NCBI RefSeq assembly: GCF_019956415.1
Contig: NZ_JAHBDK010000012.1
Span: forward strand, 93,685-157,684
DNA length: 64,000 nucleotides
Direction: 5' to 3'
Origin: Pseudomonas sp. GL-B-19
Lineage (GTDB): Bacteria > Pseudomonadota > Gammaproteobacteria > Pseudomonadales > Pseudomonadaceae
Below the pieces are notes generated by a model, which saw only the letters and a program-made list of their open reading frames with translations, made no database searches and was not told the DNA's origin. Position numbers and translations under genes: made by a program. Shown here one piece after another: positions 34,101 to 41,467 of this stretch (its first letter is position 1; each line of letters opens with the position of its first letter).

Positions 34101-35979
34101 GCGGGATGCGGCGGGGCGGTTGCTGGTCAAAACCCTGCCCGACGGCATCCAGGTCAAATACCGCTACGACAGCCTCGGTCGGCTGATTGGCGTCGACGAC
34201 GGCCACGACCATCCGCTGGAATTCGAGTACGACCCACAGGACCGGCTGATCACCGAGCATCAGGGCTGGGGCACCCTGCGCTATGGCTACGACGCCTGCG
34301 GCCAACTCAAGCGCCTGCGCCTGCCGGACGGCAGCAAACTCGACTACCACCACGCCAAGGGCGGCGCACTCACCGCCATCGACCTCAACGGCGCACGGCT
34401 CACCACTCACCAGTTCGCCTTTGGGCGCGAGCAGCAACGCCAGCAAGGCCAGTTGCTCAGCGAATATGCCTACGACGATCAGGGCCGTCTGAAGGCTCAG
34501 GCGGTCAGCCAACAGCAGCAACCGCTGTATCGCCGCGACTATGCCTACAGCGCTAACGGCAATCTCGACAGCCTCGCCGACACCCGCCACGGCCAGCGCA
34601 ACTACACCTACGACCCACTCAACCGCCTGACCCGCGTCCGCCACACCCGCGACGACCCGCCGGAAACCTTCGCCCACGACCCGGCCGGCAACCTGCTGAT
34701 GCAGGACCGCCCCGGCGCCGCGAAAGTGCTGGGCAATCGCCTGCTCCTGCAAGGCGACCGCCATTACGACTACGACGCCTTCGGCAACCTCATCCGCGAA
34801 CGCCGCGGCACCGCACAAAAACTCGTCACCGACTACCGCTACGACTGCCAGCACCGCCTGGTCGGCGTCACCACCCCGGATGGCCGCTGCGCCAACTATC
34901 GCTACGACGCCTTCGGCCGCCGCATCAGCAAAACCATCGACGGCCACACCACCGAGTTCTTCTGGCAGGGCGACAACCTCGTCGCCGAAAGCAGCCGCGA
35001 ACACTACCGCAGCTACGTCTACGAACCGGGCAGCTTCCGCCCGCTGGCGATGCTCGACGGCAAAGGCCCGCGCAAGGCTTGCCCGTTTTACTACCAACTC
35101 GACCACCTCGGCACACCGCAGGAACTGACCGATTTTGGTGGCGAGATTGTCTGGTCGGCGAAGTACAACGCCTACGGCAAGGTCACGCACCTGGCGTTGG
35201 GCGGGGGCGAGGAGCTTGAACAACCGTTGCGCTTTCAAGGGCAGTATTTCGACGCCGAGAGCGGCCTGCACTACAACCGGCATCGGTACTATGATCCGGA
35301 TGTTGGACGGTATCTGACGCCTGATCCGATCAAGTTGGCGGGTGGGTTGAATCAGTACCAGTACACGCCGAATCCGACGGGGTGGGTTGATCCGTTGGGG
35401 TTGAGCGGGAACTGTCCGCAGTCGGGTAAGTCTGGGTGTCAGGCGCCGGATGATACGACTGGCGTTAAGGTTGATGAGGGTGAGCCGGCGCTGCCAAAGC
35501 TGACAGGTGATCAGCGAAGGGCGCGGATTGATGAACTAGCGGAAGCGAATGCGAAGCGGCGTGTTACGGAAATGGAAGAAAAATATGACATGCACACAGT
35601 CAAAAAACACAGCTCAGAAATATCTGACCAAGCGCTCAAACAACGAGCAGTTAATGGTGCCGATCCTCATACCGGTGAGGTTGCGAGAGGCGCTAGAGGG
35701 AACTTGAGCTCTCAATTCAGAAACTGGCGTATGCATTTGGGAGCATTGAATAAAGCTATGACAAGGGAAGTGTTAGGTTTGAGCCCGCATACAGGGAAGG
35801 ATCACAATAATTACCCGATTGTAAGGATGGAGCTACCTGGGGCTGGGCGTGGTTATAAACCAAACAGGAGAGACGCTCGCAACCCAACACTAAATGAAGA
35901 TTTGAATTGGTTTGAAATTAAGTTCGATAAGGACAATGTGCGTCGGCCTTTTACAGGTTTTCCTGCGGAGAGCAAATAA
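31174..35979 (+). CDS. Rhs-family polymorphic toxin
   Basis: 1601 residues from the ATG at 31174 (31156 also possible). The N-terminal 370 residues contain hydrophobic segments (about 255-325) and no PAAR domain. A DUF6531-type segment starts at CPVSMVTGEELLTLTDGSL, followed by about 900 residues of YD repeats (RYDxxGRL). The Rhs core ends with NRHRYYDPDVGRYLTPDPI and the PNPTGWVDPLGL junction near residue 1405. The last 195 residues are the variable toxin tip, AT-richer than the core, with HSSEISDQALKQRAVNG and PGAGRGYKPN. I do not recognise its enzyme class. The shell encloses the toxin until delivery, usually by T6SS. The immunity gene overlaps the stop. Confidence 0.92.
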   Translation: MTHIARIEQELDSFPHTLTLYREQLKGWFNQKADQASRVADLPSLMGMERIIRFGDASTTVSSGDDEFFSTVVQCSKGGKLEIESKFESVYDIPLGNISVDVIAMDGGESKSITLDENGKGQFKGTPGKFYRVHVQSEVTPKQIDKLFDSYKGLSAALEGWLRSEWAGFKPQWSQSTFAAAGNGLLAGGWAAVMGVWDGLSLVFDILKNPGAHLEQLGSSAQKLIELAERSPAAMEKAMLLASDEAALCLLFRAASMWLSALPPSEIAGNSAEVASHVIVTVLIDILIASALAFTGIGVPAAVAYLKLRGIKYGMVLAGLAIRFVEATFSILTTFMKYVDQYKAVAARGVAAGLKKGRMQLRWDAKRNTTLKQNEHHDNVPDQATNPNGDSADSANKTATNKCPVSMVTGEELLTLTDGSLGGLLPFDFTRLYRTSAAEIDCGLGFGWSHSLSHCLEIDGDTVIWIDHENRRTTFPLPSAERPAIHNSLSRAAIYLGAEPEELILARAGDDARFYHFRNGRLTTISDAYDNRLRISRDRQDRIQRLSNGAGRALRLRYERSHLVAIDYQVFVPAQTLEACWKTEQTLVSYAYDERAQLIEASNAAGESERYDYDDQHVILQRQLAGGASFFWEWERSGKAARCIRHWASFAQMDARYVWDDAGSVTVHNLDGSEEVYVHDDQARLVRKVELDGGEQLKAYDDQGRLVAEQDPLGAVTEYRYDEVGRLVALIPSEDEPTAYEYRNGFLHARYRGKAVWTWQRNAQGDVTEAIDPDGQVTHYHYDAKGQLLSIRYPDTSRHVFVWNALGQLVEETLPDGGQRRFSYDALGRQLTRQDEHGAVTKSQWDAVGRLIQTILPTGASRAYSYNAYSKITAERDELGRITRYEYLDDLHLVSRRLNADGTQLQYRYDNAQLLLTEIENESGDKYRLDYTPGGLIRQETGFDGQRTAYAYDLNGHLLEKTEFGADGSQLITAYERDAAGRLLVKTLPDGIQVKYRYDSLGRLIGVDDGHDHPLEFEYDPQDRLITEHQGWGTLRYGYDACGQLKRLRLPDGSKLDYHHAKGGALTAIDLNGARLTTHQFAFGREQQRQQGQLLSEYAYDDQGRLKAQAVSQQQQPLYRRDYAYSANGNLDSLADTRHGQRNYTYDPLNRLTRVRHTRDDPPETFAHDPAGNLLMQDRPGAAKVLGNRLLLQGDRHYDYDAFGNLIRERRGTAQKLVTDYRYDCQHRLVGVTTPDGRCANYRYDAFGRRISKTIDGHTTEFFWQGDNLVAESSREHYRSYVYEPGSFRPLAMLDGKGPRKACPFYYQLDHLGTPQELTDFGGEIVWSAKYNAYGKVTHLALGGGEELEQPLRFQGQYFDAESGLHYNRHRYYDPDVGRYLTPDPIKLAGGLNQYQYTPNPTGWVDPLGLSGNCPQSGKSGCQAPDDTTGVKVDEGEPALPKLTGDQRRARIDELAEANAKRRVTEMEEKYDMHTVKKHSSEISDQALKQRAVNGADPHTGEVARGARGNLSSQFRNWRMHLGALNKAMTREVLGLSPHTGKDHNNYPIVRMELPGAGRGYKPNRRDARNPTLNEDLNWFEIKFDKDNVRRPFTGFPAESK

Positions 35980-36395
35980 TGTTGCGAGATCCATTTTCAA
36001 ACGAAGAGTTCCAGCCCGATTTGATGTGGTTTATTGGCGTCTTTGATGTTTATGATCGCGAGGAAACTCGGGGTGTGGAGCTGGAAGTATTTAATCCTAA
36101 TGATCGCTTTGACAGAGCGGAGCTGATCAAAAGATACAGCTTGAATCTAGGTTATCTGTCCTATCGACATAAGCTCGTGCTGCTGGATTTTCTTGCGGAA
36201 AAGCTAAGCGATGCGTCTTATGATTTTCAGAGTTTGTTTGATATAAACGAAGAAGATGCGGGGAGTTGGCCGCGTGGCGAGTGGTATGCATTGGAGGATT
36301 CCCGTGGATTTCTTCAAGATGTCTATTTGTTGGCTCAGGAGGCCTGGAAGGAAGACCTTCTTAAAGCGAGTCTTGAGGATCGGGCCAACTGGTGA
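35979..36395 (+). CDS. Probable immunity protein of the Rhs toxin
   Basis: 138 residues, start overlapping the Rhs stop (TAATG). Acidic, soluble, no signal peptide, so the cognate toxin should act in the cytoplasm. It has a conserved-looking central part (LGYLSYRHKLVLLDFLAEKLSD) and several Trp and Asp residues. Its AT-rich composition matches the toxin tip and differs from the Rhs core, consistent with the two being acquired together. No family recognised; the role is inferred from position. Confidence 0.75.
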   Translation: MLRDPFSNEEFQPDLMWFIGVFDVYDREETRGVELEVFNPNDRFDRAELIKRYSLNLGYLSYRHKLVLLDFLAEKLSDASYDFQSLFDINEEDAGSWPRGEWYALEDSRGFLQDVYLLAQEAWKEDLLKASLEDRANW

Positions 36396-36600
36396 TGGAG
36401 CAGGTGGCGGCTGTCAATCTGGAATCCCACGCATCGGCATTCTCAATGCCAATCGCCAGCACTACGGCATGTTTAAGTTCTTTTTAACACAATCGTTATT
36501 ATTACGAAATTTCTGGACAAGTTCGTCGGAAGTTTCCTTCAACCTGCAGCGGTTTCCATGAACTGGTGTGAAGTGAGATCCATGGATAGTCTATGGCTGT

Positions 36601-36838
36601 CGCTGCAAATGCAGCGGCAGGGTGTAGGAACCCTTACTCCAACGTGCATCAGTACTGTCGATTGATTGCGGCGCTTATATCGAGTCCGTAATATCCTTCG
36701 CGGCGGCTGTGTGCGGGACACGTTTCGACGTGGCTGAGTTGGAGTATCTCAGTTTCCTACTCCCGCGCACGGCTGCCACCCAAGCCCGTAGGAAAGGCCG
36801 TTGGTAGCTTCAAATACATACTCCAAGGTCTCTAAAAA
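36601..36838 (+). promoter_or_regulatory. Candidate structured leader RNA, copy C
   Basis: H1 (cgctgc/gcagcg, 36601-36616) and H2 (agggt/accct, 36619-36634) come first. The three-way junction follows: outer stem 36702-36717 with 36762-36777 (16 pairs), a UUCG-capped hairpin with arms cacgt/acgtg (36719-36732), and a second hairpin ctgag/ctcag (36734-36752). A last helix (ccgttgg at 36798-36804 with ccaagg at 36823-36828, one bulge) covers the AAGG ribosome site. Outer stem to ATG is 61 bases. Same layout as copies A and B with little identity in the paired arms of the inner hairpins. The 36396-36600 part shows nothing definite. Confidence 0.7.
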
Positions 36839-37162
36839 ATGAAAACACTTCACCCCGATCCACCCTATGAAAAACCAACCCCCCACCCCAACAACCGCTT
36901 CATGGCCCTCACCAGCAACTGCACCGACATGCCCACGCTGTTCGTCGATACCCACGCTCCGCTCGATGTTTTGTATGACGCCGCCAACTATCGAATTCGT
37001 GCCGTCACGCAGGTGCTGGAAAACATGTCGATGCGAGGTTCGGTTGAGTGTGAGTCGTTCATCCTTAGTGATTTTGCGATGCTGTGCGCCATTCCATTGC
37101 GGGATGGATGCGACGTGCTGGATGTGATTGGGCGGCGGTTGCGGGCACGGCCTTCGGAGTAA
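36839..37162 (+). CDS. DUF3077-like small protein, unknown function
   Basis: 107 residues beginning MKTLHPDPPYEKPTP. The later part (LFVDTHAPLDVLYDAANYRIRAV, then a helical segment to DVLDVIGRRL) fits the short helical DUF3077/DUF6124 group of Pseudomonas proteins. No signal peptide and no catalytic motif. The weak AAGG ribosome site ten bases before the ATG lies in a predicted helix of the leader. It is separated from the Rhs immunity gene by the 440-base gap containing that leader. Confidence 0.7.
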   Translation: MKTLHPDPPYEKPTPHPNNRFMALTSNCTDMPTLFVDTHAPLDVLYDAANYRIRAVTQVLENMSMRGSVECESFILSDFAMLCAIPLRDGCDVLDVIGRRLRARPSE

Positions 37163-37171
37163 CTCCGCTGA

Positions 37172-37310
37172 ATGATCGTTCCCACGCTCTGCGTGGGAAT
37201 GCAGCCCCTGACGCTCTGCGTCAAATCGGTGCCCGGCTCGACGCCGGAGGTGTGACTGGAACGCGGAGCGTCCCTGGAGGCATTCCCACGCGGAGCGTGG
37301 GAACGATCAT
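37172..37310. repeat. MITE-like inverted-repeat element
   Basis: 139 bases bounded by about 31-base near-perfect inverted termini (atgatcgttcccacgctctg... and its complement, one mismatch), with smaller palindromes inside (acgctctgcgt, acgcggagcgt). Non-autonomous repeat of the 'cgttcccacgc' type. Confidence 0.8.
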
Positions 37311-37323
37311 CGGCTCGTCTTCA

Positions 37324-37384
37324 GCGCACCAAATAAGTGCGCAAGAAGTGGTCATCAATCGATTGGTGCCACTTCTTGGTGCGC
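37324..37384. other. Long imperfect hairpin after the small minus-strand gene
   Basis: Arms gcgcaagaagtgg and ccacttcttggtgcgc around about 17 bases, with a further gcgcaccaa outside. Immediately downstream of the gene ending at 37393, so perhaps its terminator; no T-run. Confidence 0.5.
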
Positions 37385-37392
37385 AAACACGC

Positions 37393-37599
37393 TCAGAGCT
37401 GGTAGGCCGGTACCTGTCCGAGGTGGTTGTCCTGCACGCCAGCCATCAGGTGCAGTGGAATATGCGGTTGTTCTTCCAGGCAAGGGACTTCGAAGCCACC
37501 CACAATGTGCACGTGCCGCTCAATCAATCCGGTCGACTCTTGTACCTTTGTTTTAGCCATTCTCGCGTGGTTCGCTGCGATTTCACTGAGGGTTGACAC
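37393..37599 (-). CDS. Small hypothetical protein
   Basis: 68 residues. The GTG start at 37599 has CGGAGA seven bases upstream, and the composition is protein-like (STLSEIAANHARMAKTKVQE, then HVHIVGGFEVPCLEEQPHI). One Cys, several His. No membrane segment or signal peptide and no family recognised. A hairpin follows the stop. It lies in a repeat-rich accessory stretch between the Rhs locus and the Mop gene, so decay products are also possible here. Confidence 0.45.
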   Translation of the reverse strand: MSTLSEIAANHARMAKTKVQESTGLIERHVHIVGGFEVPCLEEQPHIPLHLMAGVQDNHLGQVPAYQL

Positions 37600-37816
37600 G
37601 TTAAATCTCCGGGTGACTCACCAAGCGTTGCGCTGGGGTCCTTAATTATTAATTTGATTGTTGCCGCGTCAGAATTACGTCGTTTCCGTGCGGCTACGGC
37701 CGGCCTGTGCAATCCCCGCGCCAGACACTTGGAGCATTTGCGTCCAGGGTTTCCCCATACGACGAATGGTTGTAGTGCACGCAAATTTGGCGATGGCATG
37801 ACGGTTTTATATTCAA

Positions 37817-37850
37817 AAAAGGAATAAATAGATAATTATTTATTCCTTTT
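37817..37850. promoter_or_regulatory. AT-rich 14-base inverted repeat upstream of the Mop gene
   Basis: aaaaggaataaata and its exact complement separated by gataat. It could be an operator for the Mop gene 79 bases downstream, or an AT-type terminator. It does not match the ModE consensus well. Otherwise the 37600-37928 gap shows nothing I can name. Confidence 0.5.
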
Positions 37851-37928
37851 GTTGTTTGTGCCGGTGGTGCACTTTGAGGGCCTGCGCATCCGAACGGATA
37901 CGCCCGCCATCAGACAGGAAACCTCATC

Positions 37929-38144
37929 ATGACCATCAAAGCGATCAACGTCCGTAATCAGTTCAAAGGCGTCATCAAGGAAATCGTCCAGGGCGAAGTG
38001 GTGTCCGAAATCGACGTGCAAACCGCCTCTGGAATTGTTACCTCAGTGATTACCACCCGCTCGGTGCGTGACCTCGAATTGAAAGTGGGCAGCGAAGTGA
38101 TTGCCTTCGTCAAATCCACCGAGGTCTCGATCGCCAAGCTCTGA
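37929..38144 (+). CDS. Mop/TOBE-domain molybdopterin-binding protein (SsuF-like)
   Basis: 71 residues, one Mop (TOBE) domain: AINVRNQFKGVIKEIVQGEV, then SGIVTSVITTRSVRDLEL and GSEVIAFVKSTEVSIAKL. Such molbindins bind molybdate or related oxyanions as oligomers in the cytoplasm. The sequence closely recalls SsuF, the last gene of the Pseudomonas sulfonate operon ssuEADCBF, but here there is no SsuB, SsuC or SsuD beside it. A solute-binding protein gene follows after a repeat. CAGGAAACC precedes the start. Confidence 0.88.
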   Translation: MTIKAINVRNQFKGVIKEIVQGEVVSEIDVQTASGIVTSVITTRSVRDLELKVGSEVIAFVKSTEVSIAKL

Positions 38145-38176
38145 CCCCGACAGTCAGTTCAGCCAAAACGCACTTT

Positions 38177-38309
38177 GTAGCAGCTGGCGAAGCCTGCGTC
38201 CGGCTGCGCAGCAGTCGTGAAACCTGAGTTTGCGAGGTCTTCCTGACACGCCGCATCGTCTGATTTCACGACTGCTGCGCAGCCGGACGCAGGCTTCGCC
38301 AGCTGCTAC
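38177..38309. repeat. Long perfect inverted repeat (GTAGCAGCTG family)
   Basis: Arms of 46 bases (38177-38222 and 38264-38309) are exact complements, beginning gtagcagctggcgaagcc. A second family member lies at 55477-55623, with the same inner arms and different outer arms. Strong cruciform or RNA hairpin. Confidence 0.9.
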
Positions 38310-38322
38310 GGACTGTGTCATT

Positions 38323-38342
38323 CCTTAACTTATCGGCATTAG
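38323..38342. repeat. Solo arm of the 'ccttaactgatcggcattag' repeat
   Basis: Matches the right arm of the composite repeat at 40675-40836 with one change; no partner arm nearby. Confidence 0.6.
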
Positions 38343-38366
38343 AGGCTCAGTCACCTTGAGGTTTTC

Positions 38367-39386
38367 ATGACGACACCTTTCAAGCGCAACGCATTGACCC
38401 TGTTGGCCACTTCCGTGGCGGCGCTGAGTGCGTTACTCAGTCCTGTCGTTCAGGCCGAAGGCAAAATCAGCATTGCCCAGCAATTTGGTATCGGTTACCT
38501 GATTCTGGATGTGGTGCGCGACCAGCAGCTCATCGAGAAACATGGCAAGGAGCAGGGCCTCGACATCAAGGTCGACTGGAACAGCATCTCGGGTGCCACC
38601 GCAATGAACGAAGCGTTGCTGGCCGGCGTGCTGGATGTTGTCTCGGCAGGCGTGCCGCCGATGTTGACGATCTGGGACCGGACCAAGGGCAAACAGAACG
38701 TCAAGGCCATCGCTTCACTGGGGTCGATGCCCAACTACCTGCTGACCAATAATCCGAACGTAAAAAGCCTCAAGGACTTCACCGAAAAGGACCGCATCGC
38801 GGTGCCGGCGGCGGGGGTAGGGTTCCAGTCGCGCACTTTACAGATCGAAACGGCCAAGCAGTTTGGCGCGGACAATTTCAAAAAGTTTGACGACATCTCG
38901 ATCAGCTTGGCCCATCCCGATGCGACGTCGGCGCTGATTGCTGGCGGTTCGGAGATCAACTCACATTTTTCCAGCCCGCCGTTCCAGTACCAGGAACTGC
39001 AAAGTCCCAACGTGCACAAGGTGCTGAGTTCCTACGACGTGCTGGGTGGCCAGGCCACGTTTAATGTGCTGTACACCACTGAGAAATTCCACGACGAAAA
39101 CCCGAAAACCTATAAGGCGTTTTACGCGGCGCTGGCCGAGGCCGAGAAAATCATCAAGGCCGATAAGTCGGCGGCAGCCCAGACCTATATCCGTGTGGAG
39201 CAATCGAAACTATCCTTACCCTTGGTTGAGAAGATCGTCGCCGACCCCGAAATCGACTTTACTGTGGTGCCACAGCGAACCTATATCTACGCCGAGCAAC
39301 TGCAGGCGTTAGGTGTGCTGAAAAACAAGGCTGACAGTTGGAAAGATTACTTCTTTGAGGAAGCACATGGCGGTGCAGGCAGTTGA
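38367..39386 (+). CDS. ABC transporter substrate-binding protein (NitT/TauT/SsuA type)
   Basis: 339 residues with a signal peptide ending VVQAEG. The mature chain has the pattern of aliphatic sulfonate, nitrate and taurine binding proteins: ISGATAMNEALLAGVLDVVSAG, PNYLLTNNPNVKSLKDF and IAVPAAGVGFQSRTLQIE. It would bind a small anion or sulfonate in the periplasm. No permease or ATPase gene is present in the window, so it must use a transporter encoded elsewhere. The SsuF-like gene just upstream hints at sulfonate-type substrates. Confidence 0.88.
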   Translation: MTTPFKRNALTLLATSVAALSALLSPVVQAEGKISIAQQFGIGYLILDVVRDQQLIEKHGKEQGLDIKVDWNSISGATAMNEALLAGVLDVVSAGVPPMLTIWDRTKGKQNVKAIASLGSMPNYLLTNNPNVKSLKDFTEKDRIAVPAAGVGFQSRTLQIETAKQFGADNFKKFDDISISLAHPDATSALIAGGSEINSHFSSPPFQYQELQSPNVHKVLSSYDVLGGQATFNVLYTTEKFHDENPKTYKAFYAALAEAEKIIKADKSAAAQTYIRVEQSKLSLPLVEKIVADPEIDFTVVPQRTYIYAEQLQALGVLKNKADSWKDYFFEEAHGGAGS

Positions 39387-40629
39387 GAAAAAATCGCACA
39401 TCATGCAAACACCGACCTATCAACTACTGGAAGTCGCCCACGGCAAACCGATCAAACTCTGGACCGAAGGCGTCCCGGTAGAAAACGAAGCCAGGCAACA
39501 GTTGATCAACACCGCGAAGATGCCGTTCATCTTCAAACACCTGGCGGTTATGCCTGACGTCCATCTGGGCAAGGGCTCGACCATCGGCAGTGTGATTCCG
39601 ACGGTGGGCGCGATCATTCCGGCTGCCGTCGGGGTCGACATTGGCTGCGGCATGATCGCCGCATGCACCACGCTGACGGCGGCTGATTTACCCGACAACC
39701 TGCACGGCTTGCGCTGTGCCATCGAAAAAGCGGTGCCCCACGGCCGCACCATGGTTCGTGGCGCTCGGGACAAAGGTGCCTGGGACAGTGTTCCGAAACA
39801 GGCCAATCAGGCCTGGGCCGCACTGGATTCACGCTTCAAGGCGATCACCGCCAAGTACCCGAAACTCGCCAACACCAATAACCGCGTGCACTTGGGTACG
39901 TTGGGCAGCGGCAACCATTTCATTGAGGTGTGCCTGGATGAGACCAACCGGGTCTGGTTCATGCTGCACAGCGGTTCACGCGGGGTCGGTAACGCCATTG
40001 GCAACCTGTTCATTCAACTGGCCCAGGCCGACATGCGCCAGCACCTCGCCAACTTGCCGGACCGTGACCTGGCCTACTTCAACGAAGGCAGCCGCCACTT
40101 TAATGACTACGTCGAAGCCGTGGGCTGGGCCCAGGACTTCGCCAGACAGAACCGTGCATTGATGATGCAATCGGTGATTCAGGCGACACGCAAAGTGATC
40201 AGCAAGCCCTTTGAGGTGGCGCTGGAGGCGGTCAACTGCCACCACAACTACGTGCAAAAAGAGCGGCACTTTGGTCAGGACATACTCGTCACCCGCAAGG
40301 GCGCGGTGTCGGCGAAGAAGGGCGAGTTGGGGATTATTCCCGGATCGATGGGCGCGAAAAGCTTCATCGTCCGCGGGCTTGGCAATGAGCAATCGTTCTG
40401 TTCCTGCAGCCACGGCGCCGGCCGCACCATGAGTCGCACCAAGGCGAAAAGCCTGTTCACCGTCGAAGACCAGATCCGCGCCACCGCCCACGTCGAGTGC
40501 CGCAAAGATGCGGCGGTCATCGATGAAATCCCGATGGCCTACAAGGACATCGACCACGTCATGCACGCCCAGCGCGAACTGGTGGAAGTGCTGCACACCC
40601 TGCGTCAGGTGGTGTGCGTAAAGGGCTGA
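39367..40629 (+). CDS. rtcB: RtcB-family RNA ligase
   Basis: 420 residues from the ATG at 39367, which has GAGGAAG upstream but overlaps the previous gene by 20 bases. The ATG at 39403 gives 408 residues, the length of E. coli RtcB, with weaker ribosome signal. Family motifs: MPDVHLGKGSTIGSVIPT, VDIGCGM (metal cysteine), LGSGNHFIEV, HSGSRGVGN and the HGAGR motif, whose His is guanylylated. It joins 2',3'-cyclic phosphate or 3'-phosphate RNA ends to 5'-OH ends using GTP and manganese. No RtcA or RtcR gene is adjacent. Confidence 0.93.
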   Translation: MAVQAVEKKSHIMQTPTYQLLEVAHGKPIKLWTEGVPVENEARQQLINTAKMPFIFKHLAVMPDVHLGKGSTIGSVIPTVGAIIPAAVGVDIGCGMIAACTTLTAADLPDNLHGLRCAIEKAVPHGRTMVRGARDKGAWDSVPKQANQAWAALDSRFKAITAKYPKLANTNNRVHLGTLGSGNHFIEVCLDETNRVWFMLHSGSRGVGNAIGNLFIQLAQADMRQHLANLPDRDLAYFNEGSRHFNDYVEAVGWAQDFARQNRALMMQSVIQATRKVISKPFEVALEAVNCHHNYVQKERHFGQDILVTRKGAVSAKKGELGIIPGSMGAKSFIVRGLGNEQSFCSCSHGAGRTMSRTKAKSLFTVEDQIRATAHVECRKDAAVIDEIPMAYKDIDHVMHAQRELVEVLHTLRQVVCVKG

Positions 40630-40674
40630 GCCCTTCGGCAATAGTGAGTCAGGCCAGAAAACCCAGCTATTTCA

Positions 40675-40836
40675 GGCTAATGCCGATCAGTTAAGGCGTT
40701 GAACGCAGCAATCCTTGTGGGAGCGAGCCTGCTCGCGAAGACGGTGGCACAGTCAACACTTGCGTTGCCTGACAATCCGCCATCGCGAGCAGGCTCGCTC
40801 CCACAGGTTTTACGCCTTAACTGATCGGCATTAGCC
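40675..40836. repeat. Composite repeat: REPIN nested in a second inverted repeat
   Basis: Outer perfect arms of 25 bases (40675-40699 and 40812-40836, core ccgatcagttaaggcgt) enclose a standard REPIN (gtgggagcgagcctgctcgc and its complement). Nesting suggests insertion of one repeat into another. Confidence 0.85.
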
Positions 40837-40867
40837 ATTTCAGGTTGGGCTTTTTCATGCCTGACGG

Positions 40868-41281
40868 TCACTGATCCTTCTCGCAATTGACCATCCACGA
40901 CACACCAAAACGGTCCACCAGCATGCCGAAACGCGCCGCCCAAAACGTCTGTTCCAGCGGCATTTGCACGGTGCCGTCTTTCGACAAGGCCGCGAAGACG
41001 CGTTCAGCTTCCGCGATGCTGTCGACATTCAGCGATACCGAAAAACCGGCCATATCATCGACAGGACGATCCGGAGTGGTGTCGGACCCCATGATGGCCT
41101 GATCCCCCACGACGAGTCGGGTGTGAATGATCAGGTTGTGAAGATCCGTCGGCACGTGTTCGCCGGCCGGCGTCTCGCCGAAGGTCATCATGGCTTCGAT
41201 CTTGCCGGGCAAGCTTTGGGCATAGAAGGTGAAGGCCGCTTTACAGTCGCCGTTGAAGATCAGGTAGGGATTGATTTTCAT
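40868..41281 (-). CDS. VOC-family protein (PhnB-like)
   Basis: 137 residues, glyoxalase/bleomycin-resistance fold: INPYLIFNGDCKAAFTFY at the start, GDQAIMGSDTTPDR in the middle and FGMLVDRFGVSWMVN at the end, as in PhnB/DUF1338-like VOC proteins. No certain metal triad, so the activity is unknown. GGGAG lies at good spacing before the ATG. Monocistronic. Confidence 0.9.
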   Translation of the reverse strand: MKINPYLIFNGDCKAAFTFYAQSLPGKIEAMMTFGETPAGEHVPTDLHNLIIHTRLVVGDQAIMGSDTTPDRPVDDMAGFSVSLNVDSIAEAERVFAALSKDGTVQMPLEQTFWAARFGMLVDRFGVSWMVNCEKDQ

Positions 41282-41467
41282 GATTTGCTCCCGGTAGCGA
41301 AGGAAGCCGAACGAGGTTGGATTAACCGTCAGCTCCGCAGTGATTGGACGCCATTAGCAAAGCGTTAGAGGGAGTGATTGGCAAAATTTTTTTAGATGTT
41401 TTTTCTATTGAAACGCTGGGTTTTATGACGTTTAGCGGCCTCGGTGTGCTGACATTGCGTCAACTCC

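Noticed and set aside
33370..35283. A 637-codon minus-strand open frame
   Set aside because: Antisense of the Rhs repeats; Val/Ala-rich low-complexity product with no start signal.
37524..37799. 91-codon minus-strand frame
   Set aside because: Overlaps the better-supported 68-codon gene in another frame and has no ribosome site.
39355..39402. RtcB start at the TTG at 39355
   Set aside because: ATG at 39367 has the better ribosome site and ATG at 39403 matches the family length; no reason to extend to TTG.
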